A stretch of DNA of 64,000 nucleotides from Phoronis australis (lineage: Eukaryota > Phoronida > Phoronidae): the NCBI GenBank assembly GCA_002633005.1, contig NMRA01000780.1, positions 62,001 through 126,000 of the forward strand, written 5' to 3'. The position numbers and the translations under genes are program-made. Position 1 is the stretch's first letter, and every line of letters starts with the position of its first letter. Positions 19,443-30,768 of the stretch are shown here, piece after piece. The notes beneath the pieces were generated by a model. That model saw nothing but the letters and a program-made list of their open reading frames with translations. It did not search any database and was not told the DNA's origin.

Positions 19443-21975
19443 ATGTCCGACCCAACAGACATCCCGGAGATTCCAACCAAGTTCGAACTCGACATGATCA
19501 ACAGAGACCCCAATCACCTGAATGGACACATTAAGGTAGATTTTAAATTAATTAGTGGTGTCTTTCCTGGTTTAATTAAATGTTCCGTAAAGCGTGAAAG
19601 ATGTAACTTAGTATACGTAGATTTTAGTAATTTTATTTAGATAGACATTGGTACATTCCTATTAAATTTAAAGTTGAATTAACTTCAAGTGACTGCCAAT
19701 GACTTGGACTGGAGAATAGATTAAGCCGCTCATGTATAGCATTTGTAATCGGCATAACATCGGTCTCATAATAGTCCTTACCGAGAAAAGACTTGATTTT
19801 CACTCGTAACAAGAGCTCATTTTCGTTGACCACCCTATAATTGCGAATTTGAATCAGTGTTCGAGTTGGCAACATTTTAAGATCGGATAAGAGTGGTAAT
19901 GCTTATTTAAATTCCAAAGCGCTTGGGTTATGAATTCAACAGCGACAGCGAAATAGCAGCGAAGTCACCCTTTAACTTGAATTTAAAACGATGTAAAAAT
20001 TAAATTGTGAAACAACAGTTGAATTTGTTATCTTATTTCAGTGTTATGTACAAAAGTGTTCTTTGAAGTAGGTTATTCAAGCTTATCACAAAATTGTTGC
20101 CAGTAAGGATGAATCGTATTAATCAACCATTCCCTCGTGGATAAGTATTCTATCAAATCAAACCCAGCGATAATCTGTAGTATTCGAATCAGTGTTCCTA
20201 GTTGTTCGAGGTAAAATATAAATCGTCAAGTTTCAGTGACGCCAAAACCTCAGACTCTGATAATCAACAGACAGATGTACTTCATGCACCGAAACATGTC
20301 GTCGTTATTAGCGCAAAGCTACATATACGTCTACAGTCTAAGACTATTTGTTTTAGACTTAAAATCATTTTTGAAATCTTGTGCTGGAAACGTAGCACTG
20401 AGTGAACTGTTTACTCTTTTACAGTCACGCTTTTCTTTAGACGCGGCGGTTATAGGCCTACAGCGTAAGTGATAACCACGTGTCCGTTTCCCGAAAAACA
20501 CTACAGCTATAATTATGATCATGATGGTTATTCTGGGTAAAAATATTTTCGCCTATGAAAATTACTACAATCATCAACACCCTCGTAATTAATCACGAAT
20601 TACAAAACAAACAAAAAAGAAATTCCGCATCAGCCGACACAGCCCGGGACAACCGTAAAAACCCGTAATGGCAGTCTAGTACTATTTATAGTTCTGGTTC
20701 TACTGTACATCGTAGGCTACATCAAAGTGTTTTTTACTTACAAATTACAGGTGAAGTTTGAAGAAATCATTGGCGAACCGGACGGTGCACACAGTATCGA
20801 TTGCGTGTGGAGAAATTCGTACAGGTGTTTTGAAGGAGGAAAGAACATCTGCTACAAAGTTTTAACCATAATTTGCGCGCTTCCCATNTGTGAAACAACA
20901 GTTGAATTTGTTATCTTATTTCAGTGTTATGTACAAAAGTGTTCTTTGAAGTAGGTTATTCAAGCTTATCACAAAATTGTTGCCAGTAAGGATAAATCGT
21001 ATTTTTCAACCATTCCCTCGTGGATAAGTATTCTATCAAATCAAACCCAGCGATTTTCAATCTGTAGTATTCGAATCTGTGTTCCTAGTTGTTCGAGGTA
21101 AAATATAAATCGTCAAGTTTCAGTGACGCCAAAACCTCAGACTCTATAATCAACAGACAGATGTACTTCATGCACCGAAACATGTCGTCGTTATTAGCGC
21201 AAGGCTACATGTGCGTCTACAGTCTAAGACTATTTGTTTTAGACTTAAAATCATTTTTGAAATCTTGTGCTGGAAACGTAGCACTGAGTAAACTGTTTAC
21301 TCTTTTACAGTCACGCTTTTCTTTAGACGCGGCGGTTGTAGGCCTACAGCGTAAGTGATAACCACGTGTCCGTTTCCCGAAAAACACAACAGCTATAATT
21401 ATGATCATGATGGTTATTCTGGGTAAAAATATTTTCGCCTATGAAAATTACTACAATCATCAACACCCTCGTAATTAATCACGAATTACAAAACAAACAA
21501 AAAAGAAATTCCGCATCAGCCGACACAGCCCGGGACAACCGTAAAAACCCGTAATGGCAGTCTAGTACTATTTATAGTTCTGGTTCTACTGTACATCGTA
21601 GGCTACATCAAAGTGTTTTTTACTTACAAATTACAGGTGAAGTTTGAAGAAATCATTGGCGAACCGGACGGTGCACACAGTATCGATTGCGTGTGGAGAA
21701 ATTCGTACAGGTGTTTTGAAGGAGGAAAGAACATCTGCTACAAAGTTTTAACCATAATTTGCGCGCTTCCCATGGCACTTTGCTGGGGGTGTGAGTTTGC
21801 TTGCATTACATTCTCTCACATTTGGCATTTCACGCCGTGTCTACGTGTGTTCGGTATTGTGTGCGGCTCTGCGCAGATGTTCTTCACCACCCTACTGCAA
21901 TGCTTCTTGGCGCCATGCTGCGAGACACTCGGACTGGTCTTCTCCAAAATCAACGTCGTCCATACACAAAACTGA
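19443..21975 (+). CDS. Caveolin A, two exons, cysteine-rich
   Basis: Caveolin-family coat protein of plasma-membrane caveolae. Exons 19443-19535 and 21637-21975, phase-0 GT-AG intron, 143 aa. The first exon encodes MSDPTDIPEI and the caveolin N-terminal motif DMINRDPNHLNG; the second starts VKFEEIIGEP, the family signature (FEDVIAEP in vertebrates), followed by the scaffolding segment (GAHSIDCVWRNSYRCF), the hairpin membrane segment with LPMALCWGCEFACITF, and the C-terminal motif CCETLGLVFSKI. It lacks the longer N-terminal region of human CAV1 (178 aa). Twelve cysteines are present after the signature, against three in human CAV1. Its intron carries an apparent assembly duplication containing a partial extra copy of exon 2 (20751-20886); the complete exon is the right-hand one. 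It is the most divergent of the three copies in the cluster. Confidence 0.94.
20006..21773 (+). repeat. Near-identical tandem copy across an N (20006-20886 and 20888-21773)
   Basis: The segment starting tgtgaaacaacagttgaatt and ending gcgcgcttcccat occurs twice, 881 and 886 bp long, separated by the N at 20887. Differences are a handful of substitutions and small indels (for example gataatctgtag/gattttcaatctgtag, gcaaagctacatatac/gcaaggctacatgtgc). The first copy breaks off inside caveolin exon 2 exactly at the N. This points to two alleles joined in series, not a biological tandem duplication. Confidence 0.88.
20751..20886 (+). pseudogene. Partial extra copy of caveolin A exon 2, probable assembly artefact
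   Basis: After an acceptor (aattacag) it reads VKFEEIIGEPDGAHS and continues identically to the true exon for 45 codons to ICALP, then stops at the N. It has no downstream remainder, so it cannot encode the membrane segment. If real it would be a broken duplicate exon; the surrounding near-identical repeat makes an allelic assembly copy more likely. Confidence 0.75.
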
Positions 21976-23407
21976 GAAAACTTCGCAAAACAGAGACTAT
22001 ATTCTGGGCATTGCACATGACAGGGCATTGTTTTTTTTTCCACAACAGTGTAACAAGTTAGACAATCGATCATCTTTCCGTCCTCCGGGCGTCCTAGTAG
22101 TCAACGGGGTACCACGCAGATTTGTCGACTGGTGATCTTGAGCTCATTTCTCACAAACTGCAAATCTATTCATTCGGTGGAACCAGTTCCTTTCTCTCGA
22201 AGAAACACAAATTGCACGTGCTTGACACTAAACAGCAAGCGCTTGCTGGCGGTGTAGGGCATCTTACTGTAAGTTGTGTATGCAGCGTACATATTGTACA
22301 CGGTGCATGTACCGGTACGAATGGGAACATAGGGTTAAGCGGTTGGTGAGAAAACTGTCTTTTTAAAAAGAATTGCAGCACACGAGAAAAAGAAATGCCG
22401 CATGTGAGAAATGCTGCATGTGACAAAATTTGTGAATGAGAACTCCATTGGCCGGGTTCCGTGAGTTAAGGATGTCTTGTATACCCTGATTTATAGTTAT
22501 TCATCTACACTGGGGTACGGTGTGGTCATTGTCCATTTTGCTGCCACATTTATACGAATTTGCCAAAGAAACTTCTTGAAATTCTTGCAGCCTGATGAGG
22601 ACTTGATGAACATTAGAAACAATGCTTCAGTGAATAAGCCTCTCTCTCTCTCCATGTTGAATAACCTGAATAAGGTCTTCCATAAGGCTACCGGTAGTGA
22701 TTAAAGTGTTTCGTGTTTAGAGCTCAACTTCATCTCACTGGATGTGGCGAATGAAACTGGACTACATTTGTACATTGATTTCATCATATACACTCCTTGA
22801 AATTATGTACATGTGTGGGCTCATGTGAAAATGGTACTTGAAGCTTTACGAGACACCATTTTTAGTCAATAGACGTCGCTGCGCCGCTGTTTCTGTTTAA
22901 ATCTTGCAGAACCCTTGCCTCAGAAGTGACACGTATACTTTCTGGTGTGTTTCAGTAGAGCCAAAGGTGTTCTTAGATATACAAATTTACTACTTGTTTA
23001 TCAGAGAGTTCCACTTAAAGTTGTGCAAAAACTGGGAACTAAACTTACTGGAGGTACATGGGTCTAGAGTATTAGGAGATTTTTTTTAAAACTTCAACAT
23101 TAATATTGTGTATAAAATCGTACCTATATTTATTCATTATTTATGTGGAATAATAATACTTAGGAATTTCAATTATGTTTGTTGCGAGTCACCGTCCACT
23201 ACTTTCAGATATTTGTTATTTTCGAAAACTTTATCCGATGTGAACATTGCTTTCTTTCTAGTTCGGAAATTCTATACACTTACTATAGAGTATATGGCCA
23301 ATGGCGTATTTTCACACATTCCTTTGTTTCTTTAACGTAGAAAATAAATCTGAAACTAAATAAGGCGATCCAGATCCTCTAAAGGATACTATTGTTTCAC
23401 GAAATGT
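21976..23407 (+). other. Downstream flank of caveolin A
   Basis: This stretch should contain the caveolin A 3' UTR. Candidate polyadenylation signals such as attaaa near 22702 and aataaa near 23342 exist, but I cannot choose between them. No second gene was recognised. Confidence 0.4.
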
Positions 23408-23988
23408 AGAATATAAATAGGTAAATAAAACAACAAGAAGGGATCAACTGAAATTTTCGGATATAATAACATCCTTCGTCAACAGAAACAGAAATAAAGT
23501 AAAATTAAACACTATGTGACAATTGACATTTAAGATGTGGCGTAATGGATATGATACATTGTTGCAGAAAAAATTCAAGGATATAATTTAAGAAGTTTTT
23601 ATGTTTAATCCATTAGGTTTAAGTTCATTGAGCTTATCTGTCCAAAATTGTTCTCTTTTCGGTCTGTGAGGGGTATTGGGGTATTGGAGTTTTTCTATTA
23701 TTTGTACAGAAAGATATTGAAGATTATGTTTTTTGGAATTGAAATGGTTACCTATAGTATAAGAAATGTTTTCATGTTAAATCTATGATTACGAAACCGA
23801 GTTTGTAGATTTTGCTGAGTTTGTCCTACGTATTGGATAAAATATTTTTTACATGTTATATGGTAAATAATAGTGTTGGTGGTGCAATCAGAATAATGTT
23901 TCAACCAGTGAAAACTTTGAAATACAGGTATATTCGAAAATTTCAGTTGATCCATTCTTGTTTTTTTATTTACCCATATATATTCTTT
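23408..23988 (-). mobile_element. Penelope-like element remnant with GIY-YIG endonuclease end
   Basis: On the minus strand, from about 23930 down to the stop at 23588, the frame encodes a zinc-binding/GIY-YIG type end: TNTIIYHITCKKYFIQYVGQ, then TRFRNH, and after a frameshift near 23750 GNHFNSKKHNLQYL, KREQFWTDKLNELKPNGLN and a stop. This arrangement is typical of the endonuclease C-terminus of Penelope-like retroelements. The coding remnant is bracketed by an inverted repeat of nearly 60 bp (23408-23465 and 23929-23988; core gaaaatttcagttgatcc), which fits the terminal repeats of this class. No reverse transcriptase domain was found, so the copy is truncated and frameshifted. Confidence 0.75.
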
Positions 23989-24530
23989 GTTTCTTTGCAA
24001 CAATAGAAATATCGGCAATCAAAACTCAATGCTTGCGATGTTCATTGTTTTAATAACGGAGGATTTTGACGGCTGATCAGCCTGAATCTCTGTTGTGTGA
24101 CGGTATATCAAAAATCTACGACACTGTTCCGAGCCTGTGAACACAACGAATAATCTAGGACACCAACACTAAAGACGATGAACATTGCCATTAATTCACT
24201 CAATGAGCTATACCAGGAGCTCATTGATTCACTGATGAATTTATTTTATGTTGTCTGTTCAACCCCCACTAGGAGCCAAGCTGCCCCGCATCCTCAGTAA
24301 AATATTTCAGGAAGATTTCAGAAATTTTGTGTTTTGTAGTTTTTCACATTCACAATTATCGTTTTACGAAATTCATGTTCCAAGCAAAAAATGACATACT
24401 GAAAAATGTCGCCGGTTTTGTCCTTAATAAATTACACTCTGTGCAACGCTTTAACCCGTGTGTGAAGATTTTACAGTCATTTCAAAGTTACTTCTAAAGT
24501 GACATCAGTCTTTCTGAGATCACCCTCGTC

Positions 24531-24592
24531 GTAGACTCGAACTTGCAACTCTTGAGTCACGGTCATACGCTCTGCTGACTGAGCCAAACCTA
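24531..24592 (-). repeat. tRNA-like segment, probably a SINE head or tRNA pseudogene
   Basis: On the minus strand: tttggctcagtcagcagagc (D-arm and box A-like) and, 32 bases on, aagttcgagtcta (box B-like). Spacing is tRNA-like, but the acceptor and T stems do not pair well, so a functional tRNA is unlikely. Confidence 0.45.
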
Positions 24593-26615
24593 TTCATTAT
24601 ATGGTGGCCTTGATTCAGCGAACATCAAGAATTGGCAATTTGTAATGAAAAGTCTCAAAAGCATAACATGTTTCTTTGTTTTGTGGCTTTGGTCAAGTTG
24701 AATGTCCAATCCATTCAACAATATTGTAGTCCCAAAATTGCGTTTTTCACTGGTAAAAGACGATGTTATATTAGATCCGAAAATTGAGTAAAACAATTAA
24801 TACTTGATGAAAGGAACAATACTATTGATTCAGCTAAAAACACATCGTAACACTCTGCACGGTGTGGGTGCTCTGCCTCATAGCGACAAGGCGAGCCCTC
24901 CTAGACCGGGCATAAAAAATTCAGACGTACGGCAATATGAAAAATCTGGCGAGCGAGGGCGGTGGTTACCGTGGGACACACTAATTACCGTGGACTCCGA
25001 CTGACTTTGGGGGCGCGACAATCTGCATAGTGAGACCAGAAAAAAATATCCTAAAGCCTAGAGCTAAATTAAGGTGGTCAAGTGCATGAAGCACCGATAA
25101 TTTTGAACTTTAATTAACTTTATTCCAATTATTTTAGTTTAAAGTGACAATATATTGTTGGGCCGAAAAGCGCAGTTTTGGGATTAGTGTTGAGGGAGAT
25201 GGATGTTTTAAAATTATTGAACTGTAGTTAGGGCCGTAAAGTAATAAAATCTTACGTTTTTCATAATTTGATGGCAAATCACCATTTTCTTTCGTCGTTG
25301 TCTGCCCGAAATTTTCGCGCTGAAAGCAAGGTCGGGTGGTGACTTCACGAGTTTTAACATGTTGTTCAGGATACTAAACCCTGATGTAATGATTTCAACC
25401 AACCCTCCTTCTGTCACCTGCTCTACAGACGTCATCATTGAAGCCAATCTTGAAAGATAAAAGCAGTAATCAACTAAAAACTCACACCACGCCCTATTTC
25501 ACAAATTATGGTCCTTAGTGAGTGTCTGTAATTCGCTAATTCACGACAGCCTGTTTAGCAGACTTTGAAAATGAGAGGAGTTTTCAAAAAATTCTCCATA
25601 CTTGAAGGCTTGGAGAGTGGTTTCCCACATTTGCCGTGCAATTCGCTAAAATCGTACATGTAAGTCACGCTTGCCCGTTTAGCAGACACTGAAAGGAGTT
25701 TTCAAGAATTTCTCTTTTGAGTGTTGTCGATGGTTACACAGCATCGTTTTGTTTCAGAGAGCTGGACGGACAGTCGTTTTATAGCTTTTAATAGGCCAAA
25801 ACCGGCCGGATTTGGTATCCTTTTACAGCGTATTCAAAGAAACAGCTTGTAATTAACAGAATGGATTTAAAATCAGCCAGCAGAGAGAGTTTCGGGATCG
25901 ATTGCTCGCTGGGGCCTGATTTCACTTCTTCTCGATTGTCACTCACTCAGTGTTACAACTGTTCTTTGGTGCCAGCTAAACTGATGCCATGGCAAAAACT
26001 TCCCGTTTGCGTAAATCAGCTTTTGACGAAAGCGCTCACGCAGTGTTTTTCCCGCATGACGATTCGCAGGCAAATTATCTTGGGTCTACCACCGTTCAAA
26101 GAGTAAATAAAACGAAATACATACTTCATTAACGATACCCAAAAACCGAAACATAACACACCTAGTTTGGGTTTGACAAATTTTATCGTATTTTGTCGGG
26201 TAAAACTGGCCCTATATAACTTAGGTTTACACTTGGAATTACATTTCAAAGGCCAAACATTTCGACAAGTCAACACCTTTAGCCAAATCAGATTTTTCAA
26301 CCAGTGTTTCACTAGCATGAAGCCATTGCTCCGATCCACACGAAAGGACCTTAGGTCAGCGTTCCCGATAAATTGGCTTCTTGAAAACAGTGTTTTATAT
26401 ACAAATCTAATGCAATGAAGGTGTTCTAATGCAATTCTGTAAATTGTATGCACACAATACATCTTTGCGTAACCTCAACCCCTCTCATCCCTACTGTATG
26501 TGTCGTTGAGTGTGCGGGCTTCTGAAATACGTGTCTTCCATGGTTCTGTCTGCCAGCACTGAGAATGGTTTTAGGTTCACTGAGCAAACGAAACGTTTGT
26601 TTGATATTGATATTG

Positions 26616-26697
26616 CATGGATGGCACAGCACTGAAATAAGTGGGAGCTATAGTCCCCCCCCGCCAGCCCACTATGGTGCGCCGCCCATCGGTTGAC
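26616..26697 (+). mobile_element. MITE-like element, GGGCGGCGC family (copy 2)
   Basis: It begins catggatggcacagcactg and ends tggtgcgccgcccat, related in reverse complement to the 9.2- and 54.0-kb copies. It has an internal gctatag followed by a C-tract. At about 82 bp it is the shortest copy in the window. Confidence 0.6.
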
Positions 26698-26853
26698 CAT
26701 TTGGCCAGAAACCCCGGTAATAAANCAGCAGCGATTTGATCCGCAATGATTCACCGCTCCCAGACACGTAACCGGTCAGTGAAGAAGTATTTACACGAAC
26801 GCGCGCGACAGTGAGTTGTAAAACCGAACGGCATTGGCTAAGAGTAAGCACTA

Positions 26854-26983
26854 AATTACGAGCGTAATTTTACGCCGTAAAGAATTGAATTACGCTCGTA
26901 ATTTTACGGCGTAATTAACGGCGTAAATAACGGCGTAAATAACGGCGTAATGTACATAATTACGCTCGTATTTTTACGGCGAC
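26854..26983. repeat. Palindromic TTACGxxCGTAA / ACGGCGTAA cluster
   Basis: TTACGAGCGTAA (26856-26867) and its reverse complement TTACGCTCGTAA (26890-26901) are each followed by attttacg-C/G-cgtaa; then acggcgtaa is repeated four times (about 26905-26950), and TTACGCTCGTA recurs at 26960. The tract is dense in CpG and self-complementary, unlike its AT-rich surroundings. Confidence 0.75.
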
Positions 26984-29900
26984 ACTTCCCCCCCAACGGC
27001 CCATGATAAATACGTGGCCATGGCGTCTCTCGAAAACGTTAGCCTTGAGACTGGGAGACAGCTAAGGAAAATTTCGTCAGCTTTATACGAGTCCTGTGTG
27101 ACATTTGTACAATATACATACACCGACCTCTCAATATTTGATTATTGAGAAAATACAATATTGCATAATGTCTACCATATCAAGCAGATTGTTTATTCCA
27201 TCTTCTCCAGGCAACGGATGATGATGTCCTTATTTTGTTTTTGCAATCAGGTCGCTATGCAGCTCAACAATTAAACGTGTTTAAGCGACTTCGTCGCAGG
27301 TTTTCCGGAGGTTGGCAAAATATTATGAGCTTTTCCAGCGGCTCACGCTTCGTTGCTGTAAATGAAAACAGAGACCAACACAAATAACTTTCACAAAAGT
27401 CTTCCGCTGCTCTTCTTGTCAACGCGTTGCTGGGCTCCTCACCTCAATCGATATCTGCCCTCTGTTACCAATAAAACAACAACACTCCCATTGTTGTTCT
27501 GCAAACATCCCACTCATAATTCACTGTCGATATAAATAGTCTATTAAATTACGCACGCATCCTTGACCATCGTTCACAAGTAAATATATAGATGTTAATG
27601 GTTGCCAATCTCCCTGAGGTAGAACCTTAAGTTTAGTCATTGGCCGACAAAGCAACTCCCTCGACATTGGGACGATTCTGACTGCTCCATTAAATCGAAC
27701 AATAGGGATTTCACTTCGACTCTTGTCATCTTTCATATTTATTGATAGAACAACTTCCGATTTACTAAAGGTGCTTTCACCTTTAATGTCTGAACAACAA
27801 AGACGACACAAAGCAAACATACGTGTTTTGATAGCCTAATATAGCCAGTGTGAGATATTTGAAAATTTTCAACAACTTTTAAAAGGGACATCCAGGACCA
27901 GTCAGATGGTTCAGCCGGTTTACCCGGCATAACTAGCGAAGACAAGTGCAGCCAATGTCTACAAAATCATACCATCTGTAAAAGTATTTGAAGCCCATCA
28001 GTGCAGTAACACGACTTCGGGAGTCGGTCAAAATAGAACTGACGTATAACTTAGAAGTGGAGATTTTGATCTCAAAGCAACGGTTAGGCTCCACCCAGTG
28101 ACTAGAACAAAACACTAGCGTGAAATACATTGTTATCGGCCTGTTTAAGTTACTAAAATCGAAAACCGAACGAGGCCTTTAATCTCATATATTCAGTCTC
28201 GTGATCCCGTGAGGTCACACTATTTCCGGCCTACCAACAAGAACATCGAGAGCATCAGCTACTCAAGAAAGTGCTTCTGCGCTTACAGGGGTCGGCCAAA
28301 CACAACATTTTGAATTAAAAAAATGACACATATAGTGCACATGCACCCATTGCTTATGACTTGAATTGTCGGCTCATTCTGCAATCAGTCAAGATGGATC
28401 GGATGCGCATCATAATGTTTTTAAACGCCAATGTGTAAGAATTCAACATTGACAGTTAAACAGCGTCAAGATGTCTCTTTAAACTACCTTAGAAAACTAA
28501 GAAATATCATGGTATAACAAACTGACGCGTCCGACGCTGCGCGAATTTGGCATACGATTTTTCTTGTCATTGAGATCCAGAGTTTAATTATAACGAATAC
28601 CGCTTAGAAGAATATACAAACAATGCCAATAAACACACCGTAAGAACGCTTTTTGGCATTTAAACCATTAGCGTGAAGATTAGATTTCGTGAAGATTAGA
28701 TTTATTATGCAAACAACGATTATTCAAAATTTAATGTCTAATGGTCGAATCTCCCGTTAATTATTGAATTGGATTGGGGCTGATTAATGCCCTGCGTCAT
28801 CATAAACTCGATATTGACGGTCAAATAACACTCCGTGTTATTTGTGAGATGAGAAAAAATAACTAGTTTTAAAGAGTTTCAACAGATGTTCACTGCGGGA
28901 AACGAACTTATATAAAACAAACGAGCAAATGTATGCCGTGTAAGAAAGTGTTTTAAGTCCTGTATCTTACAGATTGCTCATTTTGAGTGTTTTGTTGGCA
29001 GAAATACAATAAAAAGGAAGGAAACTTCGTTTTCTTTACTGGGAAGTTTCTTTGCGAGACATCATATTTTTGTAAACAAGTCATCAAGTTGGAATGCAAG
29101 AATGCATTCAGAAATATTTCCCGGGAATATGTTTAAAGCCCCGATTTTTCCCTCGGATGTGAACGTTATCTGCGCATGTGAGACACAGCCAATCAGTTTT
29201 TAGTTTGAAAATCACGGGACAAGTATAACTGAAGTTCCCACCAGTTCACGGATGACGCTCCCCTCCAATACTCTATGTGATGAGATATCTCAGTGACGTG
29301 TGTTCCATAGCGCGTGGCGAGATTGTTGCGAAAACGCAAGACGCCATGAATTACAAGCAAAACGCGTGATTACCGATTCTTTCGTTTACGAAACTTTAGC
29401 ACCCTATTCAGTTTACAATCACAACAATTCACGGTTCCTAGTCAGTTTTAACCGATACCTCCAATCATTTAATGATTTCAACCAGTACATACTTAGCTTA
29501 AATGTAATCACCGTTGACCTAATTAGCATATCGCATCAGTATTGACCTTACTACCTTCTTGTGCGATGAACGGTGAAATAGACTACAGGAAAAATGATGA
29601 CACTAAAAAATATTCATGCGTAAAACAGTACATTGAGTTTATTATATGTATGACTCGCTGTCGCCGATCCCAATGTGTGTATTTGAAAAGGTGTTTGTAT
29701 ATAGCTCATTGTGGTCAATACCATTGGTGTCACGAACCTAGTTGTTCTGACAGGCACAGCTATTTTTCTAAGTCGTTTGTTTCCCAAGTTAGAAATGAGA
29801 AAAATTTAAGTCAACGGTGTATCCAAATAAAGATCGCAACATTTTATCGGTGGAGTGATATGTAAATATGAGCGACATCAACAACAATATATGTATGCCG

Positions 29901-30002
29901 GATCGTCTAGGAGACAGATGTTCTCGCCTCACTGGTGAAATGTCCACTTTTTCTCGAGTCCTGACATAGTCGCGTTTCGGTTACCGCGGGTTCACTACTC
30001 AG

Positions 30003-30142
30003 CATGGGCGGCGCGCCATAGGGGACTGGGGGGCTACCGCTCACATTTTCATTGCTGCGCCCCCCATGATCTATGGCCAGTGCAATACAGCGGGGCTGGA
30101 GGGCTGTAGCTTTCTACTTTTTTCAGGGCTGCGCCGCCCATG
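30003..30142 (+). mobile_element. MITE-like element, GGGCGGCGC family (copy 3)
   Basis: Begins catgggcggcgcgccat and ends gctgcgccgcccatg, inverted ends of each other. Internal blocks ggggctggagggctgtagc and cttttttcaggg match the other copies. An internal second end-like segment (gctgcgccccccatg) suggests a rearranged or composite copy. Confidence 0.65.
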
Positions 30143-30192
30143 CTCAGTGTCAGAACAGTTGAACCTGTCCATCAACTTAAATGGTGGCTAAC

Positions 30193-30345
30193 CAGGGGCG
30201 GATCCAGGACTTTGAGTTAGGGGGGGCCAGAGTTGAGTATGAGCCAGGATTTTGCCCGTCCGACATTTGCACCCTGGAACTGCCAAATGGAATCTGGGAG
30301 AATAGGGGGCCACGGTCCCTTGGCCCCCCTCTAAATCCGCCACTG
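30193..30345 (+). mobile_element. Short F3 element with 5-bp target duplication
   Basis: Element ends are caggggcggatccagga and ctctaaatccgccactg, imperfect inverted repeats of each other. It is flanked on both sides by ctaac, a direct duplication of 5 bp that marks a clean insertion. It has no coding capacity. The same family is nested in reverse orientation at 9287-9433. Confidence 0.75.
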
Positions 30346-30768
30346 CTAACTAGTCATGCATGAACTGATATATAGAAAACGGAGGTAATACTCTGTTGAT
30401 ATGAAGGTTTTGTGTAGGCCTCTAAACGGTCAACTCAAGCCATGAGGAGCATCTACATGACGCCTTTTGTTGTTACGACGTGTCTCAGTGGCGCTACTTT
30501 CACTACCGCTAACTTGACTCCCTGGTGAGTTAACAAAACATTTCTTAACAATTGATTGAACCTTTTATCACAACAACATTTCTTCTCATTGTCCTTAATA
30601 TTTGATCAGGTTTGTTGTGGAGAATGCGTATCTATGTACCTGGTTGTCAAGAGCGACTAAATTGATTAATGTGCTTGGATACAACCAAGGTGTCACATTA
30701 GTTGCTGGTGACCGACCGCAGATAGTCCTGTTTTACTCAATCTCAAAAAATTTGCTAATACAACCAGG

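Larger units (their letters stand above)
23989..30768. other. Intergenic stretch between caveolins A and B
   Basis: About 6.8 kb with no gene I can support. It holds a tRNA-like head (24531-24592), a short MITE (26616-26697), a palindromic TTACG-rich cluster (26854-26983), a MITE at 30003-30142 and a well-bounded element at 30193-30345. A single N occurs at 26725 without a visible flanking duplication. Open frames of 99 codons (27521-27820, minus) and 148 codons (26016-26462, minus) are present but show no family motif. Confidence 0.55.

Noticed and set aside
26016-26462. 148-codon minus-strand frame
   Set aside because: Longest frame in its region, but no motif, irregular composition and another long frame on the opposite strand; chance openness is sufficient.
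27521-27820. 99-codon minus-strand frame with fairly balanced composition
   Set aside because: No family motif and no clear splice or promoter context; kept only as an unassigned frame.
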